A DNA stretch of 64,000 bases from Jiangella alba (lineage in GTDB: Bacteria; Actinomycetota; Actinomycetes; Jiangellales; Jiangellaceae): contig NZ_FNUC01000004.1 of assembly GCF_900106035.1 (NCBI RefSeq), positions 2,604,001-2,668,000 on the forward strand, in the 5' to 3' direction. A program made the translations under genes and the position numbers. The notes under the pieces were generated by a model. The model did no database searches. It was not told the DNA's origin and saw only the letters and a list, made by a program, of their open reading frames with translations. Positions 34,358 to 42,005 of the stretch are shown here, piece by piece; the stretch's first letter is position 1, and every line of letters begins with the position of its first letter.

Positions 34358-35272
34358 ATGGTGTCCACCGTCCCGGCCACGATGCGTGCCGCGCGCATCC
34401 ACCACTACGGCGATCCCGGCGCCATCCGCTACGAGACCGTGCCGGTGCCGGATCCCGGCCGCGACGAGGTGCTCGTCGAGGTCGCCGCGAGCGCGTTCAA
34501 CCCGACCGAGACCGCCATCAGATCCGGTCGCGTGCGCGACGTGTTCCCGTTGACCCTGCCCTACACGTTCGGCTGGGACGTCGCGGGCACGATCGTCCGC
34601 GGCGACGTCGGCGGCTGGTCGCCCGGGGACCGGGTGATCGCCCGCATCGACGCAGGGGGAGCGGCCGCTCAGTACGCGGCAGCACCGGCCGCCGCGATCG
34701 TCGCGGCGCCACGGACCGTCCCGCTCACCCACGCGGCCGCGATCCCCGTCGCCGCGCTGACGGCCTGGCAGGCCGTGTTCGACCACGCGAACGTGCGCCC
34801 GGGGCAGCGGGTCCTGGTCAACGGGGCGGGCGGCGGGGTCGGTGGGTTCGCCGTCCAGCTGGCGAAGTCGGCCGGCGCGCACGTCATCGCGACTGCCAGC
34901 GCCCGCAGCGCCCACGCCGTCCGAGCGGCGGGCGCGGACGAGATCGTCGACTACACGTCGCGGGCCGTTCCGGACGCCCTGGACGTCGTGATCAACCTCG
35001 TGGCGGTCCCGCCCGACGCGGCGGCGTCGCTGGCCACCCGGTTGCGAGCGGGCGGCGTCGCGGTCTCGACCGCCACCCCGCTGCCCATCGCGGACGCCGT
35101 GCACTTCGTCACCCGGAACGACCGCGAGCAGCTGGCGACGATCGTCGGGCTCGTCGACGCCGGCCGGCTCGCCGTGGACGTCGCCGAAGTCGTCCACCAG
35201 CGGGAGCTGGCGGCCGTCCACCGCCGCAGCGAGGCCGGTCGGACCCGGGGGAAGATCGTCCTCGTGCCGTGA
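34358..35272 (+). CDS. NADP-dependent zinc-independent oxidoreductase (quinone oxidoreductase type)
   Basis: The 304-residue medium-chain dehydrogenase/reductase protein shows PTETAIRSGRVRDVFPLTLPYTFGWDVAGTI, AAIPVAALTAWQAVFDHA and the nucleotide-binding VLVNGAGGGVGGFAVQLAKSAGAHVIATASA. It lacks the catalytic zinc cysteines and so belongs to the quinone-oxidoreductase/enoyl-reductase branch using NADPH. The substrate is not predictable. GGAG lies nine bases before ATG 34358. The 115-base gap to the AraC gene should hold both promoters and the regulator's site. Confidence 0.88.
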   Translation: MVSTVPATMRAARIHHYGDPGAIRYETVPVPDPGRDEVLVEVAASAFNPTETAIRSGRVRDVFPLTLPYTFGWDVAGTIVRGDVGGWSPGDRVIARIDAGGAAAQYAAAPAAAIVAAPRTVPLTHAAAIPVAALTAWQAVFDHANVRPGQRVLVNGAGGGVGGFAVQLAKSAGAHVIATASARSAHAVRAAGADEIVDYTSRAVPDALDVVINLVAVPPDAAASLATRLRAGGVAVSTATPLPIADAVHFVTRNDREQLATIVGLVDAGRLAVDVAEVVHQRELAAVHRRSEAGRTRGKIVLVP

Positions 35273-35282
35273 CGCCACCGGG

Positions 35283-36917
35283 TCAGTGGCCGCGGAAGGC
35301 CTCCTCCAGCCACCACGACGGCTCGCTGGTCACGACCTTGGCGTCGATGAGCAGGGCGGTGTCGCGGGGTCCGTCGAGCCACCGCCGTACCTCGGCCAGG
35401 TCGTCCGGCCCGCGGACGGTCGTCGCGGTGAACCCGTAGCCGCGGGCGATGGCCGCGATGTCGGTCTCGGGGAAGGTCACCGAGCTGAGGTCGCGTCCCG
35501 TGGGCGCGAAATGGTGGACCTCGGCGCCGTAGGCGTCGTCGTTGTAGACCACGACGACCATCGGCAGCCGCAGGCGGCGCACGGTGTCGAGCTCGGCCGC
35601 CATCATCAGCGCGCCGCCGTCGCCCAGGGCGGCCACCGGGAGCCGGTCCGGCTGGGCCAGCGCGGCGCCGATGGCGGTCGACAGGCCCAGGCCGATGGAC
35701 TGGAAGGCCTGGGTGAAGCAGAACCCGCGCTCGTCGGGGACGGAGAGGAACATGCTCGGGTAGCCCATGAAGTTGCCCGAGTCGACGCCGACGACGCGCT
35801 CGGCGGGCAGCAGGTCGTCCAGCGCGATGGTCAGGGTGCGCGGGTCGATGCGGCCGGCGCCGGTGAGGTCGTCGTACGGGACGTCGCGCCAGCGCAGCTG
35901 CGTGGCCAGCCGCTGAGCGACCTCCGGCGTCCGGTACCCGCGGGCGGCTCCGGCCGGTGCGGCCAGCAGCGCCCGCGCCGTCGCGCCGACGTCGCCGAGC
36001 ACGCCGAAGTCGAGCGCACGGTGCGCGCCGAGGGCCTCCGGGGTGTCGTCGACCTGCACGACCGTCGTGCCGGGCGCGATGAGCCGGCCGTGCCGCATCG
36101 TCCACATGTTCAGCGCGCAGCCCCACCCGACGACGAGGTCGGCGCCGGCGATCAGCTCGGCGGCGAGCGGCGACGAGAACCCGCCGGAGACGTCGAGCGA
36201 CCACGGCTCGTCGTGGAACAGCCCCTTCGCGACGGCGGACGTCGCCAGCAGCGCGCCGTGCTGCTCGGCCAGCGCCAGCAGCGCCGTCCGCGCCGCCGCG
36301 GACCGGCCGCCCCGCCCGGCCACGAACACCGGCCGCCGGGCGTCCTCGAGCGCCGCCGACAGCCGGGCGACGTCGGCAGTGGACGGGAGCGGCGGTTCGG
36401 GCGCGGACGGCAGCGGCGGCGGCTCGGTGTCGGGCGCGTCGAGCGCCTGCAGCTCCAGCGGCAGGTTGAGCACGACGGTGCGGCGCTCGTGCACGGCCGT
36501 GTGCACCGCCTCGACGGCCTCCTGCGCGGCGGTCTGTGCGGACGTGATGCGCAGCGGCACCGCGCCCACCGCGCGGGCGAGGGCGTCCTGGTCGACGTAG
36601 AAGTTCGACCGCGGCTGGGTCACCTCGGCGGCGACGACGACCAGCGGCGTGCGCGACTTCGCGGCCTCGGTGATGCCCGTCATCGCGTTCGTCAGGCCGC
36701 AGCCCTGATGGACGGTGAGCGCGGCCGGCCCGCCCGACGTGCGCGCGTAGGCGTCGGCCATGGTGGCGGCGCCGCCCTCGTGCCGGGCCGCGACGAACCG
36801 GGCGCCGGCCGCCGACATCGCGACGGTCACGTGGAAGTTCCCGGACCCGACGACGCCGAAGACGTGGTCGATGCCGGCGCCGGTCAGGGCGCGTCCGACC
36901 GCCTCGGAGACGAGCAC
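35283..36917 (-). CDS. Thiamine-diphosphate-dependent enzyme, acetolactate synthase/benzoylformate decarboxylase fold
   Basis: The 544-residue protein has the ThDP three-domain order. The N-terminal catalytic glutamate is E47 in ARHEGGAATMADAYARTSG. The middle domain is about 190-330. The C-terminal cofactor motif GDGG begins near 432 and ends at NDDAYG near 459. Acetolactate synthase is possible, but the context does not suggest branched-chain synthesis: the preceding gene is a cyclase-family hydrolase. A 2-oxo-acid decarboxylase acting on the product of that hydrolase fits better and is inference. GTG 36917 lies four bases after the hydrolase stop. Confidence 0.8.
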   Translation of the reverse strand: MLVSEAVGRALTGAGIDHVFGVVGSGNFHVTVAMSAAGARFVAARHEGGAATMADAYARTSGGPAALTVHQGCGLTNAMTGITEAAKSRTPLVVVAAEVTQPRSNFYVDQDALARAVGAVPLRITSAQTAAQEAVEAVHTAVHERRTVVLNLPLELQALDAPDTEPPPLPSAPEPPLPSTADVARLSAALEDARRPVFVAGRGGRSAAARTALLALAEQHGALLATSAVAKGLFHDEPWSLDVSGGFSSPLAAELIAGADLVVGWGCALNMWTMRHGRLIAPGTTVVQVDDTPEALGAHRALDFGVLGDVGATARALLAAPAGAARGYRTPEVAQRLATQLRWRDVPYDDLTGAGRIDPRTLTIALDDLLPAERVVGVDSGNFMGYPSMFLSVPDERGFCFTQAFQSIGLGLSTAIGAALAQPDRLPVAALGDGGALMMAAELDTVRRLRLPMVVVVYNDDAYGAEVHHFAPTGRDLSSVTFPETDIAAIARGYGFTATTVRGPDDLAEVRRWLDGPRDTALLIDAKVVTSEPSWWLEEAFRGH

Positions 36918-36921
36918 GGCG

Positions 36922-37692
36922 TCAGCGTTCGGTGAGCGCCAGCACGCGGGCCGGCGATCCGGAGCCGCCGACGATGCGCAGCGGCGCCGCGACGACCACC
37001 GCCCCCGTCGGCGGCAGGCGGTCGAGGTTCTGCAGCTGGGCCAGGCCGTACTTGCCGTTGCCCAGCAGGTAGGAGTGGCACGGGAAGGCGGGGTCGAACG
37101 AGTGGGCGGCGCCGGCGTCGGTGCCCACCGTCTCGACGCCGATGCCCTGCAACGGCGACTCCTCGGCCACCCAGCGGGCACAGTCGGCCGACATGCCGGG
37201 GCTGCTCGGGCCGGTGGCGGTGTTGTTGATCATCTCCGCCTGCGTGGTGCGGGCCGACCAGCCCGTGCGGCACAGCAGCCAGCCGCCGTCGGGCAGCGCG
37301 CCGTGCTCGGCCTCGAACGCCCGCAGGTGGTCGATCTCGATGAGGAAGTCGGGGTCGGCGGCGACCTGCGCCGTCACGTCGAGCACCACGGCCGGCGCGA
37401 CGAACGACGTCAGCGGCACGGCGTCGATGGCGGCCCCGTCCTTGCCCGTGACCCAGTGGGCGGGCGCGTCGAAATGGGTGCCCGTGTGCTCGCCGGTGCG
37501 GAAGTTGTTCCAGTACCAGGCCGGCCCGCGGTCGTCGTACCTGCTGATCTCCTCGAGCTCGAACCGGGCGGTCTGGCCGAACTCCGGCGGCAGCTCCAGG
37601 ATCGGCGTCTGATCGGACAGCGGCGCGGTGAGGTCGACGATCTCGACGCGGCCGGACACGAGGGCCTCGATGAGGCCGGACAGAACGGACAT
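36922..37692 (-). CDS. Cyclase-family metal hydrolase (kynurenine formamidase/isatin hydrolase type)
   Basis: The 256-residue protein has the family metal motif HTGTHFDAPAHW at 69-80 (H69, H73, D75 and H79). GTDAGAAHSF near residue 190 follows. Family members hydrolyse cyclic amides, formylamides or lactones and include kynurenine formamidase and isatin hydrolase. The partner TPP enzyme suggests a product with a 2-oxo acid, for example isatinate, but this is speculative. ATG 37692 lies six bases after TACCGT, a leaderless promoter, so the gene heads a two-gene operon. Confidence 0.85.
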   Translation of the reverse strand: MSVLSGLIEALVSGRVEIVDLTAPLSDQTPILELPPEFGQTARFELEEISRYDDRGPAWYWNNFRTGEHTGTHFDAPAHWVTGKDGAAIDAVPLTSFVAPAVVLDVTAQVAADPDFLIEIDHLRAFEAEHGALPDGGWLLCRTGWSARTTQAEMINNTATGPSSPGMSADCARWVAEESPLQGIGVETVGTDAGAAHSFDPAFPCHSYLLGNGKYGLAQLQNLDRLPPTGAVVVAAPLRIVGGSGSPARVLALTER

Positions 37693-37720
37693 GGACAGAC
37701 GGTACAGCCCCGCAGCACGC

Positions 37721-38308
37721 TCAGCGGCGCCAGACGGTGCCGCGGCGGTCGTGGCCGATGCGGCCCTCGATCTCCACCGCCACGTGCGGCGCACCCAGCC
37801 GCTCGGCCACCAGGTAGAGCGCGAGGTCCAGCCCCGCCAGCCAGCCGCTGCCCGACGTCACGAGGTCGCCGTCGTCGACGATGCGGGCGTCGATCACGTC
37901 GGCCCACTTCGCGAGGTACTCCATGTCGAAGCGGTAGGTCGTCGCGGGGCGGCCGTCGATGAGGCCGGCCGCGCCGAACAGCACCGCACCCGAATCGATG
38001 CCGCCCAGCAGCAGCCGCGGCCCCGCCTGCTCCTTGTACGCGCGCAGTCGCGCCGGCAGCGAACTGGCCTCGATCACGTCGACGTCCCACCCGCCGGCGA
38101 CGAGCAGCGCGTCGGCGCGGGACGGATCCCAGCGGACCAGTCCGCCGAACCGCGTCCCGTAACAGCCGGTCACCTCCGGGCTCCCGTCCGGCGTCACCAG
38201 CACCGGTGACACGTCCACGCCCATCAGCCGGGCGCGCGCCAGCACGTCGAACGTCAGCAGCGCGTCCATCTCGGCGATGCCGTCGTACATCAACACCTCT
38301 GCCCGCAT
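37721..38308 (-). CDS. DJ-1/PfpI-family protein without the nucleophile cysteine
   Basis: The 195-residue protein has the DJ-1/PfpI fold (EVLMYDGIAEMDALLTFDVLARA, VAGGWDVD). The nucleophile elbow, normally xCTGA, reads GGIDSGAVLFGAAGLIDG, with aspartate (D105) where the cysteine should be. The conserved partner glutamate (E13) is present. It is therefore probably not a glyoxalase or protease, and may be a sensor or a hydratase-like enzyme. It lies divergent from GlxA, itself a DJ-1-domain regulator, and 28 bases upstream of the cyclase gene. Confidence 0.8.
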   Translation of the reverse strand: MRAEVLMYDGIAEMDALLTFDVLARARLMGVDVSPVLVTPDGSPEVTGCYGTRFGGLVRWDPSRADALLVAGGWDVDVIEASSLPARLRAYKEQAGPRLLLGGIDSGAVLFGAAGLIDGRPATTYRFDMEYLAKWADVIDARIVDDGDLVTSGSGWLAGLDLALYLVAERLGAPHVAVEIEGRIGHDRRGTVWRR

Positions 38309-38378
38309 CGGGCCAGTCTTCGCGACGGCGCGGCGGCGCCGCCACGGCAGGAATGCCACCCTTCGATAGATTCACGCC

Positions 38379-39362
38379 ATGCACAAGGTCGTGGTGCTCG
38401 CCCTGCCGGGCGTGGTCGCGCTCGAGCTGGCCATCCCGTTCCAGGTGTTCGCGACGGCGCGGGCCGCCGGGCACCGCACCGAGCGGCTGACCGGCGACGG
38501 GCGGCTGTACGACGTCCGCATCGGCGCGCCGCAGCCGACGCTGGCCGCGACGGCGTCGGGCGGGGCCGCGTTCTCCGTCGCCGGGCTGGAGCCGCTCGCC
38601 GTCCTCGAGACCGCCGGCACCGTCATCGTGCCGGCGACGGAGTCGGCCGCGGGCCCGTCGCCGGACGTCATCGCCGCCCTGCGCGCCGCGCACGCCCGCG
38701 GCGCCCGCATCGCCTCCATCTGCACCGGCGCCTCCCTGCTCGCAGCGGCAGGACTGCTGGACGGCCGCCGCGCCACGACGCACTGGGCGCACGCCGACGA
38801 GCTCGCGGCGCGGCACCCGTCGGTGCGCGTCGACCCGTCGGTGCTGTTCGTCGACGACGGCGACGTGCTCACCGCGGCGGGCGTCGCCGCCGGGCTGGAC
38901 CTGTGCCTGCACCTCGTCCGCCGCGACCACGGCGCGGCCGCCGCCGGCTACGTCGCCCGGCGCATCGTCATGCCGCCGCACCGCGAGGGCGGCCAGGCGC
39001 AGTACCTCCCGGCCGCGGGCGGCGATCCCGGCGGGTCGGCGCTGGCGCCCACGCTGGCCTGGCTGCGCGCCAGCCTCGCCGACGACCACCAGCTCGCCGA
39101 CATCGCCCGGCACGCCGCCATGAGCACCCGCACGCTCGTCCGCCGGTTCCGCGCCGAGTGCGGCACCACGCCGCTGCAGTGGCTGATCCGCCAGCGCGTC
39201 GACCACGCCCGCGAGCTGCTGGAGACCACGTCGCTCCCGGTCGAGGAGGTGGCCCGGCAGGCCGGCTTCCACACGTCGGCGTCGCTGCGCCAGCACTTCG
39301 CCCGCCTGCTCGGCACCAGCCCGCTGCGCTACCGGCGGACGTTCCAGCAGGTCCCGGCGTGA
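38379..39362 (+). CDS. GlxA-type regulator (DJ-1 domain plus AraC HTH)
   Basis: The 327-residue protein has an N-terminal DJ-1/PfpI-like domain that keeps the cysteine (SICTGASLLAAAGLLDG, C115). A C-terminal AraC DNA-binding domain follows (about 225-325; HQLADIARHAAMSTRTLVRRFRAECGTTPLQWLIRQRVDHAREL). GlxA regulators often control neighbouring amide or amino-acid catabolism genes, so the divergent DJ-1, cyclase and TPP genes are plausible targets. The start is ATG 38379, six bases after TAGATT. Its stop overlaps the start of the next regulator. Confidence 0.9.
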   Translation: MHKVVVLALPGVVALELAIPFQVFATARAAGHRTERLTGDGRLYDVRIGAPQPTLAATASGGAAFSVAGLEPLAVLETAGTVIVPATESAAGPSPDVIAALRAAHARGARIASICTGASLLAAAGLLDGRRATTHWAHADELAARHPSVRVDPSVLFVDDGDVLTAAGVAAGLDLCLHLVRRDHGAAAAGYVARRIVMPPHREGGQAQYLPAAGGDPGGSALAPTLAWLRASLADDHQLADIARHAAMSTRTLVRRFRAECGTTPLQWLIRQRVDHARELLETTSLPVEEVARQAGFHTSASLRQHFARLLGTSPLRYRRTFQQVPA

Positions 39363-41893
39363 GTCCGGGCACCACCGTGGGCGTGCCGCGGCTGTCGCGC
39401 GACCACCTGAGCCGGCCGCGCCTGCTGGCCGCGCTCGGCGACGGCGAGCTGCCGCTGCGGGTGGTCCGGGCGCCCGCCGGCTACGGGAAGACGGCGCTGC
39501 TGGCGGAGTGGGCGCGCGGGCGCCCGGACGGGTCCGCGACGGTCTGGGTCACCGCCGACGACGAGTGCGCGACGCGGCTCGGGTTCTGGTCGCGGGTGGT
39601 CGCGCTGCTGGCGACGGTGCACCCGGGGCTGGCCGGCGTGGAGGTCGGCGCCGACGCCGTCGGGCACCTGCCGACGCTGCTGCCGCCGTTGCTCGACGCC
39701 GCGGACCGGCCGCTCACGCTGGTCGTCGACGCCGCCGAGCGGGTCGACCCCCGGGTGGAGCAGGACCTGCTGCGGCTGGTCCGGCACACCGCCCGGCTCG
39801 AGCTCGCGGTCGGCACGCGGCGCGACGGCGAGCTCACCGATCCCGCGACGCAGCTGAGCCTCGACGCCGTCACCGTCGGGCCGCGCACCCTCGCGTTCAC
39901 CGCCGACGAGTCCGCCCGGCTGGCGTCGGAGCTGCGCAGCCCGTTGACCACCGAACAGGTCGCGGCGCTGCACGAGACGAGCGACGGCTGGCCGCTCGCC
40001 GTCCGCGCCGGGCTCCGGCCGCAGCGCGAGCACCCGTGGCCGGCGGCCGGCGAGAACGACCAGCTGTCGCGGCTGCAGCGGATGCTCGTCGGCGACCTCG
40101 AGCAGCTGCCCGGCTTCGACGACCTCGTGCTGCTGTCCGTGGTCGACGGCGTCGGGGTGCGGCAGGCAGAGCTGCTCGGCGTCGACCTCGACGGCCACCC
40201 GATCCTGGCCGCCGTCGAGGACCGCGGGCTGGGCGGCTGGGAGGACGGCCTGGGCGAGCCGCGGTTCCGGCTGCAGCCGCTGGTCCGTGACGCCCTGCGC
40301 CGCCGGCTCGACGACGACCGCCTGCGGGACGTGCACCGCCGGCTGGTCGACTGGTACGAGGACCGCGGCGAGCGCGCGGCCGCGTTCGAGTCCGCCGTCA
40401 TCGCGCAGGAGTGGCAGCGCGCCCGCACCCACCTCGGGCAGGCGTTCCGCGAGGTGGCCGGCGGCCTGGACAAGCACTGGGTGCGCCGGGCCGACGTGCC
40501 CCGGCCGGTGCTCCGGGCGCAGCCGCTGCTGGCGCTGTTCGTCGGCGTGGCGCACTACGCGGTCGGCGACGTCGCGAAGGCGGTGCGGATGCTCACCGCC
40601 GGGGTCGCGACGGCGGAGTGGCAGCGGCTGTCCAGGCACGGCCGCGTCAGCGTCGACCACGTGTGGATCCAGGGCATGCTCACGCTCGGGCTGCGCTTCG
40701 CCGGCCGCGACGAGCTGGTGCAGCCGGCGCTGCGCCGCCTGCACGGCATGCTGCCGCGGGCCGCCGACCCCACCGGCGAGCTGGACCACCTGCGTCCGCT
40801 CATCGTCACCCAGACCGCGTCGACGCACCTGCTGCTGGACCGCGTCGACGACGCCGTCCGCGCGCTGGCCGACCGGCCGGCCGGGACCGTCCGCGGCAGC
40901 GGCGCGCTGCACCCGGAGTCGCTGACCGTGCTCGCGCACGCCTCCGCCGGGCGCGTCACGCTGGCCCGCGCGGCGCTGGCCGAACTGGTCGAGCCGGGTC
41001 TGCCGCGGTTCTTCAACGCCGGCTTCTACGCCATCCCCAAGCACGTCGGCGCCGCGTACGTGCACCTGGAGGACCACCGTCCGGACGCGGCCGCCGACGC
41101 GCTCGCGCAGGTGCTGCCGCACTGGCCGACGATGGAGTGGTGGCCGCTGGTACTGCACGCCCGGACGCTGCAGCGCTGGCACGCCGACGGGCCGGCCGAG
41201 GCGCTGCGGCTGCTGGAGTCGGGGCTGGACGAGAAGAGCCGCAAGCCGCTTGGCGCGGCGATGCGGGCCATGCTGACGGCGCAGCGGGCCGAGCTGCTGC
41301 TGGCCGCGGGCCGGCCGGCCGAGGCGCGGCGGCTGATCCCGTCGCGGCGCATCCGGCCGTACCCGCGGCTGGCCGTTGCCAAGGCGCGCGGCCTGCTGCT
41401 GGACGGCGACCATGCCCGCGCGCTGGCCATCACCGTCGCGCCTGAGCACGAGCACCGCGGCACCCCGCGCGACCGCCTGCACCTGTCCCTGATCGCCGCG
41501 TCCGCGCGGCTGCGCTCGGGCGACCCGGCCGCCGCCGCACGGGCCTTCGCCGACGCCGTCGCGCTGTCCGGCGACACCGGCCTGCGCAGCCCGTTCGCCG
41601 CGATGCCGCGTTCGGACCTGCGCACCCTGGCGGCGGAGCACCCGGCGCTGCGTGCCGACATCGGCCGGTTCCCGGCGCTGTTCCCCGAGCCCGACGCGCT
41701 GGTGTCGCTGACGCGGCGCGAGTCGGCCGTGCTGGCCGAGCTGGCGACGTCCGACACGCTGCCCGTCATCGCCGGCCGCCTCGGCGTCGCCGCGGGCACC
41801 GTCAAGAGCCAGTGCCGCGCCGTCTACCGCAAGCTCGGCGTGTCCGGCCGCGACGACGCGGTGGCCGAGGCGCGCCGTCGCGGCCTGCTCTGA
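39359..41893 (+). CDS. LuxR-family ATP-binding regulator of MalT type
   Basis: The 844-residue chain has Walker A APAGYGKTA (about 39-46), an NB-ARC-like ATPase with TLVVDAAERVDPRVE, a helical repeat region, and a LuxR helix-turn-helix at the end (LTRRESAVLAELATSDTLPVIAGRLGVAAGTVKSQCRAVYRKLG, about 783-830). MalT-type regulators are ATP-dependent activators controlled by inducers. GTG 39359 overlaps the glxA stop codon by four bases (GTGA), so expression is coupled to glxA. Confidence 0.85.
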   Translation: MSPGTTVGVPRLSRDHLSRPRLLAALGDGELPLRVVRAPAGYGKTALLAEWARGRPDGSATVWVTADDECATRLGFWSRVVALLATVHPGLAGVEVGADAVGHLPTLLPPLLDAADRPLTLVVDAAERVDPRVEQDLLRLVRHTARLELAVGTRRDGELTDPATQLSLDAVTVGPRTLAFTADESARLASELRSPLTTEQVAALHETSDGWPLAVRAGLRPQREHPWPAAGENDQLSRLQRMLVGDLEQLPGFDDLVLLSVVDGVGVRQAELLGVDLDGHPILAAVEDRGLGGWEDGLGEPRFRLQPLVRDALRRRLDDDRLRDVHRRLVDWYEDRGERAAAFESAVIAQEWQRARTHLGQAFREVAGGLDKHWVRRADVPRPVLRAQPLLALFVGVAHYAVGDVAKAVRMLTAGVATAEWQRLSRHGRVSVDHVWIQGMLTLGLRFAGRDELVQPALRRLHGMLPRAADPTGELDHLRPLIVTQTASTHLLLDRVDDAVRALADRPAGTVRGSGALHPESLTVLAHASAGRVTLARAALAELVEPGLPRFFNAGFYAIPKHVGAAYVHLEDHRPDAAADALAQVLPHWPTMEWWPLVLHARTLQRWHADGPAEALRLLESGLDEKSRKPLGAAMRAMLTAQRAELLLAAGRPAEARRLIPSRRIRPYPRLAVAKARGLLLDGDHARALAITVAPEHEHRGTPRDRLHLSLIAASARLRSGDPAAAARAFADAVALSGDTGLRSPFAAMPRSDLRTLAAEHPALRADIGRFPALFPEPDALVSLTRRESAVLAELATSDTLPVIAGRLGVAAGTVKSQCRAVYRKLGVSGRDDAVAEARRRGLL

Positions 41894-42005
41894 TCGGTCC
41901 GGGGCGGGGGTAAGAACCGGGGGGATATCCGCGAGACCCGGCCGGGGCCACCCCGCGTCCTCTGGTGCGCTGGTCCCGCACGGGAACAGCGAGCGCGGGG
42001 GACGG

